Below are positions 48,306-57,382 of a DNA stretch of 64,000 bases, piece by piece (the first letter of the stretch is position 1; each line of letters begins with the position of its first letter). The stretch is from Saccharopolyspora gregorii (GTDB lineage Bacteria; Actinomycetota; Actinomycetes; Mycobacteriales; Pseudonocardiaceae): NCBI RefSeq assembly GCF_024734405.1, contig NZ_CP059556.1, positions 2,108,001-2,172,000 of the forward strand. Reading direction: 5' to 3'. The notes below the pieces were generated by a model, which saw only the letters and a list, made by a program, of their open reading frames with translations, was not told the origin of the DNA and did no database searches. Made by a program: the position numbers and the translations under genes.

Positions 48306-49163
48306 ATGTCGCCGATGGAATCCAGCGCGGCTCGGAACTTTCCGGGTCAGGCCCTGCCCGCTGCCTACCTCACCTCCGGATCCTCATCGTTCACCGACTT
48401 CCTCCAGGTCACCGCGCCGGAGCTGCTGCCGGGCAACCGGGACGTCCCGCAGGGCGTCGTCGAGGCGCCGCACGGCACCACCATCGTCGCGCTGACCTTC
48501 CGCGGCGGGGTGCTGCTGGCCGGTGACCGCCGCGCCACCATGGGCAACCTCATCGCCCAGCGGGACATGGACAAGCTCTACGTCACCGACTCCTACTCGG
48601 CGGTGGGCATCGCGGGCACCGCGGGCATCGCGCTGGAGATGGTGCGGCTGTACGCGATCGAGCTGGAGCACTACGAGAAGCTCGAAGGCGTGCCGCTGTC
48701 CCTGGACGGCAAGGCGAACAAGCTCGCCACGATGCTGCGCGGCAACCTGCAGGGCGCGATGGCCGGGCTGGCGGTGCTGCCGCTGTTCGCCGGGTTCGAC
48801 ACCGCGGCCGAGGACCCGGACCGGGCGGGCCGGATCATCTCCTACGACATCACCGGCGGCCGCTACGCCGAATCCGGCGGCTACCACGCCGTCGGGTCCG
48901 GTTCGGTGTTCGCGAAGTCGGCGCTGAAGAAGCGGCACGACCCGGACGCCGACGTGGATTCCGCGGTGCGCAACGCGGTCGAATCGCTCTACGACGCGGC
49001 CGACGACGACACCGCCACCGGCGGCCCGGACGTGTCCCGGCGGATCTACCCGACCGTCGTGACGATCACGGCCGAGGAGGGCGCGGTCCGGCTGGACGAC
49101 CAGCAGGCCGCCGCCATCGCCGAAGAAGTCGTCCAGGGCAGGCGCGAGAACCCCGGCGGCTGA
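48306..49163 (+). CDS. prcB: 20S proteasome beta subunit PrcB
   Basis: 285 residues. The propeptide is removed at [11 protein letters not shown], exposing the catalytic Thr58. Later family segments are GDRRATMGN and the C-terminal helix. ATG 48306 has AGGAG close upstream; ATG 48315 is an alternative. A TAGAGT box at 48232-48237 could be its -10. prcA follows 74 bases later. Confidence 0.95.
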   Translation: MSPMESSAARNFPGQALPAAYLTSGSSSFTDFLQVTAPELLPGNRDVPQGVVEAPHGTTIVALTFRGGVLLAGDRRATMGNLIAQRDMDKLYVTDSYSAVGIAGTAGIALEMVRLYAIELEHYEKLEGVPLSLDGKANKLATMLRGNLQGAMAGLAVLPLFAGFDTAAEDPDRAGRIISYDITGGRYAESGGYHAVGSGSVFAKSALKKRHDPDADVDSAVRNAVESLYDAADDDTATGGPDVSRRIYPTVVTITAEEGAVRLDDQQAAAIAEEVVQGRRENPGG

Positions 49164-49237
49164 CGCCGCATTCCCCCGACGATGCCGTTCCCCGCCTGGC
49201 GGGGCTGCCGAACGATTCGATCCAGGAGTGCACAGCC

Positions 49238-49993
49238 GTGACGATGCCGTTCTACACCTCCCCCGAACAGCTGATGCGGGAGCGCTCCGAGCTGGCCCGC
49301 AAGGGCATCGCCCGGGGTCGCAGCGTGGTGGTGCTCAAGTACGCGGGAGGCGTGCTGTTCGTGGCGGAGAACCCCTCCACCACGTTGCACAAGGTCTCCG
49401 AGATCTACGACCGGCTCGGGTTCGCCGCCGTCGGCCGCTACAGCGAGTTCGAGAGCCTGCGGGTGGCGGGGGTGCGCATCGCGGACTTCCGCGGGTACTC
49501 CTACGACCGGCGGGATGTCACCGGCCGGTCGCTGGCCAACACCTACGCCCAGCACCTGGGCGCCATCTTCACCGAGCAGATCAAGCCGTTCGAGGTGGAG
49601 ATCTGCGTCGCCGAGGTCGGGCAGACCGCCGAGACCGACCAGCTCTACCGGCTCACCTACGACGGTTCGATCGTGGACGAACCGCAGTTCGTGGTGATGG
49701 GCGGGCAGGCCGACACGATCAACTCGACGATGAAGGACTCGTTCGAGGACGGCATGGAGCTGGGTCCGGCGGTGGAGCTGTCGGTGAAGGCGCTCGCCGC
49801 GAGCGGGGAGAGCACCCGGGAGCTCGGCGCCAAGCAGCTGGAGGTCGCCGTGCTGGAGCGGTCCCGGCCGCACCGCACGTTCCGGCGCATCGCGGGCGCG
49901 GCGCTGGAGGCGCTGCTGCCGAAGCCCGCCGCCGAGTCGGAGAGCTCCGAGGAGTCCGCGGACGGCGGGAACGGCTCCGGGAACGGCGAGTAG
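49238..49993 (+). CDS. prcA: 20S proteasome alpha subunit PrcA
   Basis: 251 residues. The N-terminal gate segment ([20 protein letters not shown]) and core [20 protein letters not shown] are typical. Alpha rings cap the beta rings and bind Mpa. The last 25 residues are acidic and Ser/Gly-rich. GTG 49238 has AGGAG 9 bases upstream; ATG 49244 is an alternative. The alcohol dehydrogenase gene converges with one base between the stops. Confidence 0.95.
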   Translation: MTMPFYTSPEQLMRERSELARKGIARGRSVVVLKYAGGVLFVAENPSTTLHKVSEIYDRLGFAAVGRYSEFESLRVAGVRIADFRGYSYDRRDVTGRSLANTYAQHLGAIFTEQIKPFEVEICVAEVGQTAETDQLYRLTYDGSIVDEPQFVVMGGQADTINSTMKDSFEDGMELGPAVELSVKALAASGESTRELGAKQLEVAVLERSRPHRTFRRIAGAALEALLPKPAAESESSEESADGGNGSGNGE

Positions 49994-49994
49994 G

Positions 49995-51035
49995 TCAGCC
50001 GATCAGCACGAGCTTGCCGACGTGGCGCCGCGAGGCGAGTTCCGCCTGCGCCCGGTGCACGTCGGCGAGCCCGTACGTGGCGGCGACGACCGGGCGGACC
50101 CGGCCGCTGCGGGCGATCTCGGCGAGCTTCCGGAAGTGCGCCGGGGTGTGCATGCTCGATCCGACGAGCGCGATGTTGTGCAGGTACAGCCGCCGCACGT
50201 CGAGTTCGACCAGCGGCCCGGCGAGCGCTCCGGCCACCACCCACCGCCCGCCGTCGCGCACCGCGGGCAGGCCGCGCGGGATGTTCTCGCCCGCGGCGAC
50301 GTCGAGGACCACGTCGACCCGGCCCACCGCGACGCCGTCCCAGGGCTGCTCGGCGCGGTCCAGGACTTCGGTGGCGCCGGCCGCGCGCACCGCGTCGAGC
50401 TTCCCGGCGCTGCTGATCGCGAGCACCTCCGCGCCGCGCGCCGCGGCCAGTTGCACCAGCGCCAGCCCGACCCCGCCGGATGCGCCGGTGACGACGACGG
50501 TGTGCCCGTCGCGCACGTCGCCGCGTTCCAGCATGCCCAGCGCGGTGCCGTAGGCGGTGGGGAAGCAGGCGAGTTCCGCGTCGTCCAGCGGTGATCCGCT
50601 CAGGTCGTGCGCCCGGTCGGCGCGCGCGGTGACGTACCGCGCGTAGCCGCCGTCGCGTTCGCTGCCGAGCAGCCCGACCGGGTTCGCGTGCTCGCCGTCC
50701 CCGTCGTAGATCGCGGGGTCGAGCAGCACGCGGGTGCCGCGGAGGCCCGGGTCGACGGCCGCGCCGACGTCGACGACGGTGCCCGCGACGTCCGCGCCCT
50801 GGATCCGGGGGAAGTCGACGGGGCCGCGCCAGCCCGCGCGAGCGGTGGGGTCTCCGGGGCGGCCGTAGGCGCCCTCGCGGGTCCACAGGTCGGTGTTGTT
50901 CAGCGCGGCGGCGCCGACCTGGACCAGGACTTCACCTTCGGCGGGCACGGGGACCGGGACGTCGGCGAGTTCCAGGACCTCGGGGCCGCCGTGGCCGGTC
51001 AGGCGGGCTGCGGTCATGGTGCTGGGAACGGTCAT
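49995..51035 (-). CDS. MDR-family zinc-type alcohol dehydrogenase/quinone reductase
   Basis: 346 residues. GroES-like N-terminal half (GEVLVQVGAAALNNTDLWTR) and a Rossmann half with VVVTGASGGVGLALVQLAAA. The classical zinc-binding Cys residues are not evident, so it is nearer to quinone oxidoreductases. It diverges from a TetR gene, with two matching operator-like palindromes in between. GGAGG lies 5 bases before ATG 51035. Confidence 0.86.
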   Translation of the reverse strand: MTVPSTMTAARLTGHGGPEVLELADVPVPVPAEGEVLVQVGAAALNNTDLWTREGAYGRPGDPTARAGWRGPVDFPRIQGADVAGTVVDVGAAVDPGLRGTRVLLDPAIYDGDGEHANPVGLLGSERDGGYARYVTARADRAHDLSGSPLDDAELACFPTAYGTALGMLERGDVRDGHTVVVTGASGGVGLALVQLAAARGAEVLAISSAGKLDAVRAAGATEVLDRAEQPWDGVAVGRVDVVLDVAAGENIPRGLPAVRDGGRWVVAGALAGPLVELDVRRLYLHNIALVGSSMHTPAHFRKLAEIARSGRVRPVVAATYGLADVHRAQAELASRRHVGKLVLIG

Positions 51036-51056
51036 CGGGGCCTCCGCACGCGGGTA

Positions 51057-51068
51057 CACTGGTCGGTG
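51057..51068. promoter_or_regulatory. operator-like palindrome, copy 1
   Basis: CACTGGTCGGTG, two mismatches from copy 2, overlaps the TACACT box (51055-51060) of the TetR gene. A repressor bound here would block that promoter and probably also that of the dehydrogenase. Confidence 0.5.
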
Positions 51069-51090
51069 AAGTCGACGCGAGCGTAAGGTG

Positions 51091-51102
51091 CACCGATCGG
51101 TG
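51091..51102. promoter_or_regulatory. operator-like palindrome, copy 2
   Basis: CACCGATCGGTG is a perfect 12-base palindrome 34 bases downstream of copy 1, at the start region of the TetR gene. Likely binding site of the TetR protein encoded next to it. Confidence 0.55.
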
Positions 51103-51108
51103 AACACA

Positions 51109-51681
51109 ATGCCGTTGGACCCGCAGAGCCTCACCCCCGGCGCACGGCGCATCCTCGATGCGGCGGCGACGCTGTTCTACGAACTCGGCATCACCGCCGT
51201 CGGCGTGGACCTGATCGCCGCCCGCTCCGGGGTGACCAAGCGGACGCTCTACGACCGGTTCGGCTCCAAGGACGTCCTGGTCGCCACCTACCTCGCCGAA
51301 CGCGACCAGCGGTGGCGCGCCGAGATCACCGCCTCCCTCGACCGCCCCGGGCTGTCCGCGCTGGACCGGGTGACCGCGCCGTTCGACGCGCTCGCCGAGT
51401 GGACCGCGCGGCACTCGCGGGGCTGCGCCTTCATCAACGCGCTCGCCGAACTCCCCGATGGCGCGCACCCGGCGCGGCGGATCGCCGCGGACGAGAAGCG
51501 CTGGCTGCTGGAGCTGTTCGAGCGGCTGGCCGCGGAGGCGGGAATCGCGGACTCCGGCCTGCTCGCGAGGGAACTGCTGTACCTGCACGAAGGCGCGCTG
51601 GTCGTGGGATCGGTCGTGCCCGGCGACGCCGCCGCCGACGCCGGACGAGCGGCCCGAGCGCTCGTCGCGGCCCGGTCCTAG
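51109..51681 (+). CDS. TetR-family regulator of the adjacent dehydrogenase (predicted)
   Basis: 190 residues. HTH: RILDAAATLFYELGITAVGV and IAARSGVTKRTLYDRFGSKD, the classical TetR form. Start is uncertain: ATG 51109 keeps the palindrome outside the coding part, but GTG 51088 and GTG 51100 are also in frame. Divergent from the dehydrogenase gene, which it probably represses. A hairpin lies between its stop and the next convergent gene. Confidence 0.84.
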   Translation: MPLDPQSLTPGARRILDAAATLFYELGITAVGVDLIAARSGVTKRTLYDRFGSKDVLVATYLAERDQRWRAEITASLDRPGLSALDRVTAPFDALAEWTARHSRGCAFINALAELPDGAHPARRIAADEKRWLLELFERLAAEAGIADSGLLARELLYLHEGALVVGSVVPGDAAADAGRAARALVAARS

Positions 51682-51780
51682 GCGGGTCCGCCCGGGTCGA
51701 GCTCGGTGCCGTCGCGCTCGTGCCCTGGTCGGCCGGTGCGGAGGTCGATTCGGTGCCGTGGTCGGCCGGTGCCTGGTCGG

Positions 51781-51797
51781 TCGAGCGCTCCGCTCGA
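51781..51797 (+). terminator. hairpin between the TetR and PAP2 genes
   Basis: TCGAGCG-CTC-CGCTCGA, a 7-base-pair stem inside a stretch rich in imperfect GTCGGCCGGTGC-like repeats. Probable terminator for the convergent pair. Confidence 0.5.
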
Positions 51798-51860
51798 GCG
51801 GTTGCCCGGTCCAGCTCGTGCTCCGGTCGAGCCGGTGCCCGGTCGAGTCCGCGCCCGCGC

Positions 51861-53345
51861 TTAGCCGAGCTCGCGCCGGTACACGCTCAGCATCTGGCCG
51901 TGCGCGGCGAACGCGAACCGGTTGCCCGGCGCCCCGATCTCGCCATCGGTGGCCACCGCCACCGCGGGACCGTGCACCCGGACGTCCAGGAAGCGGTGCT
52001 CCCGCTCCACGTAGGTGCGGCTGCGGTGCAGCGCACCGGTCATCGCCGCCAGCACGAACCGCAACCGGGACCAGGGGACGTCGGCGCGCACGTAGCGGAC
52101 GTCGAGCCTGCCGCCGTCCAGCCGCGGCCGCCACGAGGGCGCGAACCCGCGCGGCGCGTACGAACCGTTGCCCGCGAACAGGATCCAGACCTGCCGCCGC
52201 ACCCCGTTGAGCTCCACGTCCAACGGGCTCGACTCGTACAGCACCCGCGCGAGCGCCGCCGCTCCCGCGGGCCACTTGCCCCAGCGCCCGGTCCACTGCT
52301 CCCGGAACCGGACCAGGTCCGGGTAGCCGCCGATGCTGGCGGTGTTGAGGAACCAGCGCGTCGGCCGGTCGTCCACGGTCACCCCGCCCAGGTCGACGCG
52401 TGCCGCCGTGCCCTGCTCCACCGCGTCGGCCACCGAATCGGAGTCGGACACGCCGGCGTCCCTGGCGAAGTGGTTCAACGTGCCCGCCGAGAGCACCGCG
52501 AGCGGGATTCCCCTGGTGGTGGCGAGCGCCGCGACCGCGGCCACGGTGCCGTCGCCACCCGCCACGCCCAACGCGCGGATCGTGGCGCCCTCCTGGTCCA
52601 GCCGGTCGGCGAGGTCCGCGACCACGTCGCGGCCCGGCTCCGCGAGGACCACCTTCGCCGCGGGCCAGCGGGTGCTCACCCAGTGCTCCGGGTCGAAGGT
52701 GCCGTCCCCGGAACCCGGGTTGACCAGCACCAGCACGCCTTCCCCGTCGCGCAGCGCTGGCACGTCGGCCGGGTGGCGCACCGCGGCCGCCTCGTCCGGG
52801 CGCAACGGCCACCAGCGCCGCGTCGCCCACGCCAGGCCTGCGCCGATCGCGGCGCCGCACACCACGTCGCTGGGCCAGTGCACGCCGGTGTGCACCCGCG
52901 AGTAGCCGACGGCGGCGGCGACCGGGGCCACCGCCAGCCCGAGCGCGGGCGACTCCATCCCCACCGCGGTGGCGAACGCGGCCGCGGAGGCGGCGTGCCC
53001 GGACGGGAAGGAGGAGGAGCGCGGCGGATCGCTGAGCCTGCGGTGTCGCGGGACCAGCCGCGCGGCCGGGCGCCGCCGCGGGAACAGCGGCTTGCCCAGC
53101 AGGTTCGTCGCAGCGCTGGCCGCCGCGATCGCCGCGACCCCGCGCAGCGCGGCACGCCGCGGCGCTCCCTTGCGGACCGCCAGTCCGGCGGCGACCGAGA
53201 GCCACAGCGCGCTGTGGTTCGCGGCGGTGCTCAGGGCCTTCAGCCCGGGGTCGGCGGCGGTGCGGGGGAGGGCGGCGCTGCGCCGGGCCAGGTCGCGGTC
53301 CACCGCGTCCACCTTGCGGGTGATCTTGGGAAGCCACGTCTGCAC
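51861..53345 (-). CDS. fusion of PAP2 phosphatase and diacylglycerol-kinase-like domains
   Basis: About 494 residues. The first half is a membrane PAP2 phosphatase: [25 protein letters not shown] and [14 protein letters not shown] give the three motifs. The second half is a lipid/diacylglycerol kinase catalytic domain with [14 protein letters not shown] and the [10 protein letters not shown] loop. The fusion would act on phospholipid intermediates, adding and removing phosphate. GTG 53345 is 7 bases after a TAGCGT box; GTG 53354 is an alternative. Head-to-head with pafA. Confidence 0.85.
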   Translation of the reverse strand: MQTWLPKITRKVDAVDRDLARRSAALPRTAADPGLKALSTAANHSALWLSVAAGLAVRKGAPRRAALRGVAAIAAASAATNLLGKPLFPRRRPAARLVPRHRRLSDPPRSSSFPSGHAASAAAFATAVGMESPALGLAVAPVAAAVGYSRVHTGVHWPSDVVCGAAIGAGLAWATRRWWPLRPDEAAAVRHPADVPALRDGEGVLVLVNPGSGDGTFDPEHWVSTRWPAAKVVLAEPGRDVVADLADRLDQEGATIRALGVAGGDGTVAAVAALATTRGIPLAVLSAGTLNHFARDAGVSDSDSVADAVEQGTAARVDLGGVTVDDRPTRWFLNTASIGGYPDLVRFREQWTGRWGKWPAGAAALARVLYESSPLDVELNGVRRQVWILFAGNGSYAPRGFAPSWRPRLDGGRLDVRYVRADVPWSRLRFVLAAMTGALHRSRTYVEREHRFLDVRVHGPAVAVATDGEIGAPGNRFAFAAHGQMLSVYRRELG

Positions 53346-53352
53346 GTCCCGC

Positions 53353-53358
53353 ACGCTA
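53353..53358 (-). promoter_or_regulatory. -10 box (TAGCGT), leaderless layout for the PAP2-kinase gene
   Basis: On the minus strand TAGCGT ends 7 bases before GTG 53345. It would make 53345, not 53354, the real start. Confidence 0.5.
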
Positions 53359-53400
53359 CCGATGCCCGAACGGCGGACCGCCGATGGCCGCCGCAGCGCC

Positions 53401-53406
53401 TACTGT
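53401..53406 (+). promoter_or_regulatory. -10 box (TACTGT), leaderless layout for pafA
   Basis: TACTGT ends 6 bases before ATG 53413. GGAGG lies inside this interval but only one base from the ATG, too close to act as a normal ribosome-binding site. Confidence 0.55.
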
Positions 53407-53412
53407 GGAGGC

Positions 53413-54771
53413 ATGCAGCGGCGGATCTTCGGCATCGAAACCGAGTTCGGGGTCACCTGCACGTTCCACGGGCAGCGTCGGCTCTCCCCGGACGAGGTGG
53501 CCAGGTACCTGTTCCGGCGGGTCGTGTCGTGGGGACGTTCCTCGAACGTGTTCCTGCGCAACGGCGCCCGCCTCTACCTCGACGTCGGCTCGCACCCGGA
53601 GTACGCCACCGCCGAGTGCGACGACCTGACCCAGCTGGTCACCCACGACAAGGCGGGGGAGCGGATCCTGGAGGACCTGCTCGTCGACGCCGAACGCCGC
53701 CTGGCCGACGAGGGCATCGGCGGGGACATCTTCCTGTTCAAGAACAACACCGACTCGGCGGGCAACTCCTACGGCTGCCACGAGAACTACCTGGTCGGGC
53801 GGTCCGGCGAGTTCTCCCGGATCGCGGACGTGCTGCTGCCGTTCCTGGTGACCAGGCAGCTGATCTGCGGGGCGGGCAAGGTGCTGCAGACCCCGCGCGG
53901 CGCGGTGTACTGCCTGTCGCAGCGCGCCGAGCACATCTGGGAGGGCGTCTCCAGCGCCACCACCCGGTCCCGGCCGATCATCAACACCCGGGACGAGCCG
54001 CACGCGGACGCCGAGCGCTACCGCAGGCTGCACGTGATCGTCGGCGACTCGAACATGTCCGAGGTGACGACGCTGCTCAAGGTGGGCACCGCGCACCTGG
54101 TGCTGGAGATGATCGAGAGCGGCGTGCAGTTCCGCGACTTCAGCCTGGACAACCCGATCCGCGCGATCCGCGAGATCAGCCACGACCTCACCGGCAGGCG
54201 GACGGTCCGGCTGGCCGGCGGGCGGGAGGCCTCGGCGCTGGACATCCAGCGCGAGTACCACAGCCGGGCGGTGGACCACGTGGCCCGCCGCGGCTCCGAC
54301 CCGATGTCCGAGCGGATCCTGGACCTGTGGGGCCGGGCGCTGGACGCGGTGGAGTCGCAGGACTACTCGTCGATCGACCGCGAGGTGGACTGGGCGATCA
54401 AGCTGCGGCTGCTGGAGCGCTACCGCAGCAAGCACGGGCTGGAGCTGTCCAGCCCCCGCATCGCGCAGCTCGACCTCGCCTACCACGACATCCGGCGCGG
54501 CCGGGGGCTGTTCGACATGCTGCAGCGCAAGGACCTGGTCGACCGCGCCACCGAGGACGGGGAGATCGAGGCCGCGAAGGACACCCCGCCGCAGAGCACC
54601 CGGGCGAAGCTGCGCGGGGACTTCATCGCCGCCGCGCAGGCGGCCGGGCGCGACTTCACCGTCGACTGGGTGCACCTGAAGCTGAACGACCAGGCGCAGC
54701 GCACCGTGCTGTGCAAGGACCCGTTCCGCGCGGTGGACGAGCGGGTGGAGCGGCTGATCGGGTCGTTGTAG
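53413..54771 (+). CDS. pafA: Pup ligase PafA
   Basis: 452 residues. Uses ATP to attach the C-terminal Glu of Pup to lysines of target proteins. Metal and nucleotide motifs start at [14 protein letters not shown]; the catalytic aspartate is Asp57 in [15 protein letters not shown]. The Dop-specific loop is absent, which separates it from dop upstream. Normally next to prcA; here three unrelated genes intervene. Confidence 0.96.
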   Translation: MQRRIFGIETEFGVTCTFHGQRRLSPDEVARYLFRRVVSWGRSSNVFLRNGARLYLDVGSHPEYATAECDDLTQLVTHDKAGERILEDLLVDAERRLADEGIGGDIFLFKNNTDSAGNSYGCHENYLVGRSGEFSRIADVLLPFLVTRQLICGAGKVLQTPRGAVYCLSQRAEHIWEGVSSATTRSRPIINTRDEPHADAERYRRLHVIVGDSNMSEVTTLLKVGTAHLVLEMIESGVQFRDFSLDNPIRAIREISHDLTGRRTVRLAGGREASALDIQREYHSRAVDHVARRGSDPMSERILDLWGRALDAVESQDYSSIDREVDWAIKLRLLERYRSKHGLELSSPRIAQLDLAYHDIRRGRGLFDMLQRKDLVDRATEDGEIEAAKDTPPQSTRAKLRGDFIAAAQAAGRDFTVDWVHLKLNDQAQRTVLCKDPFRAVDERVERLIGSL

Positions 54772-54887
54772 CGGGTCGTCGCTGCGGGGCCCACACGATG
54801 CGGTGAAGCGCCACCCGAGATCGCCCGTTCGAACACGGGTTCGGATAGGCTTGATCTCGCAGCGCCGCTCGTGGGAAGGACCGCACC

Positions 54888-55286
54888 ATGATCACTCAGC
54901 CGAAGTTCGCCGTGCTCCACGTCGTCGACCAGGGGCGCGCGGTGGAGTTCTTCGCCGGAACCCTCGGGTTCGAGGTGCTCACCGATGCGCCGTACGGCGA
55001 CGGCGACCGGTGGATCGAGGTGCGACCACCGGGTGCGCGGACGTACCTGGTGCTCGCCGCCGGAGATCCGGAGCTCGCCGCCCGCATCCGGGAGCGGCGC
55101 GGGCCGATGAGCACGGTGTGGTTCGACTCGGACGATCTCGACGCGACCTTCGCCGAGCTCAGCGCGAAGGGCGTGTCGTTTCCGGTCGAGCCGCAGGCCG
55201 CGCCGTGGGACCCCGGCGGGACCACGCGGTGGGCGCAGTTCGCGGATCCGGAGGGGAACCTGTACGGGGTCAGCGCGCAGGACTAG
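54888..55286 (+). CDS. VOC family protein (glyoxalase-like)
   Basis: 132 residues, one VOC chain: KFAVLHVVDQGRAVEFFAGT at the start and WAQFADPEGNLYGVSAQD at the end. Usual metal ligands are only partly conserved. Function unknown. GGAAGGA lies 7 bases before ATG 54888, and TAGGCT at about 54846-54851 may be its -10 box. Confidence 0.84.
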   Translation: MITQPKFAVLHVVDQGRAVEFFAGTLGFEVLTDAPYGDGDRWIEVRPPGARTYLVLAAGDPELAARIRERRGPMSTVWFDSDDLDATFAELSAKGVSFPVEPQAAPWDPGGTTRWAQFADPEGNLYGVSAQD

Positions 55287-55430
55287 TGCCCTCCACCGCC
55301 GGGCCGCCGGGCCCCGGGCCGCAGCGTCGTGGTGCCGCCGTGCCGCAGCGCCGCAGCGTCGTGGTGCGGGAGCGGCTCGCCGTCGTGGCGGTGGCCTCGC
55401 GTACCGGCGGTCTCAGGTGCGGCGCCGGGC

Positions 55431-56174
55431 TCAGCGCAGCGGGTGCTGGCCAGTGGGGCGGATGAGCAGTTCGTTGACGTCGACGGTGGCGGGCTGGGCC
55501 AGCGCGTAGAGCGCCGCTTCGGCGACGTCGGCCGCGCGCAGCTTCGGCCGGTCGGCCTGCTCGGGGGTGTTCATCCCGGTCTCGACCAGGCCCGGCTGCA
55601 GCAGGGTGACGCGGACACCGGTGCCGACGCACTCCGCGCGGATGTTCTGCGCCATGCCGGTCACCGCCCACTTCGTGGCGGAGTAGAGGTTTCCCGGCCG
55701 GATGCCGCGTCCCGCCGCGGATCCGGTCAGCAGCAGGTGGCCGCGGGTGCGCACCAGCGCGGGGAGCGTGGCCCGTGCGGTGAGGGCGGTGCCGTGGACG
55801 TTGGTGAGCACCATGTCCCGCCAGTCCGCGGGGTCCGCACCGTCGGTGCCGAGGAAGGAGGTCGCGACGCTGCGGCCCGCGTTGGCGAACGCGGCGTCGA
55901 GCCTGCCGAAGTGCTGCTCGACCCGCGCCACTGCGGTGCTGAGGTCGTCCCAGTCGGTGACGTCGCAGGGCACGGCGAGCGTGCGGGACTCCCCGGCCGG
56001 GGTCGCGGATGCGTCCAGTTCGCGGACCAGCTCGGCCAGCGCGTCCGCTGATCGGGAGAGCAGGGCGAGCCGGTGGCCGGCGCGGGCCGCGGCTCGCGCG
56101 GTGGCGGCGCCGATCCCGCGGGAGGCGCCGGTGATGAGCAGGACCGGACCGGGGGCGTCGGCGGGCGCTGGCAT
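55431..56174 (-). CDS. short-chain dehydrogenase/reductase
   Basis: 247 residues. NAD(P)-binding TGASRGIG (15-22), NAG at 98-100, and the catalytic Ser152, Tyr164 and Lys168 (YSATK). Classical SDR; substrate unknown. A TAGACT box lies 6 bases before ATG 56174, so the mRNA may be leaderless. It lies between the pafA-linked VOC gene and pafB, on the opposite strand to both. Confidence 0.88.
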   Translation of the reverse strand: MPAPADAPGPVLLITGASRGIGAATARAAARAGHRLALLSRSADALAELVRELDASATPAGESRTLAVPCDVTDWDDLSTAVARVEQHFGRLDAAFANAGRSVATSFLGTDGADPADWRDMVLTNVHGTALTARATLPALVRTRGHLLLTGSAAGRGIRPGNLYSATKWAVTGMAQNIRAECVGTGVRVTLLQPGLVETGMNTPEQADRPKLRAADVAEAALYALAQPATVDVNELLIRPTGQHPLR

Positions 56175-56180
56175 GACAGC

Positions 56181-56186
56181 AGTCTA
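56181..56186 (-). promoter_or_regulatory. -10 box (TAGACT), leaderless layout for the SDR gene
   Basis: On the minus strand TAGACT ends 6 bases before ATG 56174. Confidence 0.5.
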
Positions 56187-56362
56187 GGAGCGGAGGGGGA
56201 GTGATGAACGACTTCACGGCCACGACATCTTCAGTGTCGAGTGAAATCAATGGGTTGGACGCCGGTCGCGCGCCGCGGGCGAAACGGCACGTCCACCGCG
56301 GCCGAGGACGCGGACCACCCGTGCCGGACGTGCCCGAAAGTCCTGATCAACTGCGATGGAGC

Positions 56363-56368
56363 TAGAGT
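56363..56368 (+). promoter_or_regulatory. -10 box (TAGAGT), leaderless layout for pafB
   Basis: TAGAGT ends 6 bases before GTG 56375. Confidence 0.55.
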
Positions 56369-56374
56369 TTCACA

Positions 56375-57382
56375 GTGGCCACTGCGCGTGCTGAACGCTT
56401 GGTGAACCTGGTGCTGTGCCTTCTTTCGACGCGCCAGTACCTGACGGCGGAGCGAATCAGGGGGATTGTTCCGGGTTACACCGACGCGCCCAATGACGAG
56501 GCGTTCTTCCGGACCTTCGAGCGCGACAAGTCCGAGTTGCGGGACCTGGGCGTGCCGTTGGAGACCGGCCGGAACTCGGCGTTCGACGCCGCCGACGGCT
56601 ACCGGATCGCCCGGCGGGACTACGAACTCGGCGACATCGGGTTGGAACCGGACGAGGCGGCGGCGGTGGCGCTGGCGCTGCGGCTCTGGGACTCGCCGGA
56701 GCTCACCGGTGCGGCGCGGGGCGCGCTGCTGAAGCTGCGAGCCGCCGGGGTGGACGTCGACGACCGGGCCGCGGGCACCATCGAACCGAAGGTGCGCACC
56801 AGCGAGCCCGCGTTCCCCGCGCTGCTGGCCGCCGTGCAGGCCGGCCGGGTGGTCACCTTCGACTACCGGCGGCCGAACGAGGTCCGGGCGCAGCAGCGCA
56901 CCGTCGAGCCGTGGGGAGTGGTGGCCTGGCGAGGGCGCTGGTACCTGGTCGGGCACGACCGGGATCGGCGGGCGCCGCGCTGCTTCCGGCTGTCCCGCGT
57001 GCAGGGCGAACCGAAGGCGCAGGGCCGGGCGGGTGCGGTCACCAGGCCGCCGGACGTGGACCTGCTGACGATGGTCGCCGGGGAGCAGCGCGAAGCGCCG
57101 CCGAGCACGCCGGTGCGGTTGTGGGCCGTGCCGGGGCGGGCCCAGGGCCTGCGCCGCCGGGCGTCGGTGGTGGACTCGATGCGGCTGGACGGGATCGAGG
57201 GGGACGTGCTGGAGCTGGAGCTGTCGTACCCGGACTCGGCGGCCTCCTGGATCGCGGGGTACGGGCCGGACGTGGTGGTGCTGGAGCCGGACGTGCTGCG
57301 CAAGTCGGTGCACGAAGCGCACTTGGGGGCCGCGGCAGCCGCCGGAGCCCGCGGCGACGAGGCGGGGGAGGTGCGGGGATGA
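56375..57382 (+). CDS. pafB: WYL-domain transcriptional regulator PafB
   Basis: 335 residues. N-terminal winged HTH (ERLVNLVLCLLSTRQYLTAE) and a WYL domain with TVEPWGVVAWRGRWYLVGHD. PafB pairs with PafC to activate DNA-damage response genes independently of LexA, and its ligand is thought to be single-stranded DNA. GTG 56375 lies 6 bases after a TAGAGT box. The stop overlaps the pafC start by ATGA. Confidence 0.94.
   Translation: MATARAERLVNLVLCLLSTRQYLTAERIRGIVPGYTDAPNDEAFFRTFERDKSELRDLGVPLETGRNSAFDAADGYRIARRDYELGDIGLEPDEAAAVALALRLWDSPELTGAARGALLKLRAAGVDVDDRAAGTIEPKVRTSEPAFPALLAAVQAGRVVTFDYRRPNEVRAQQRTVEPWGVVAWRGRWYLVGHDRDRRAPRCFRLSRVQGEPKAQGRAGAVTRPPDVDLLTMVAGEQREAPPSTPVRLWAVPGRAQGLRRRASVVDSMRLDGIEGDVLELELSYPDSAASWIAGYGPDVVVLEPDVLRKSVHEAHLGAAAAAGARGDEAGEVRG

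Noticed and set aside
51312-54806. 1164-residue open frame on the plus strand
   Set aside because: Arg/Pro/Ala-rich shadow across the TetR, PAP2-kinase and pafA genes; no domain, no ribosome-binding site.
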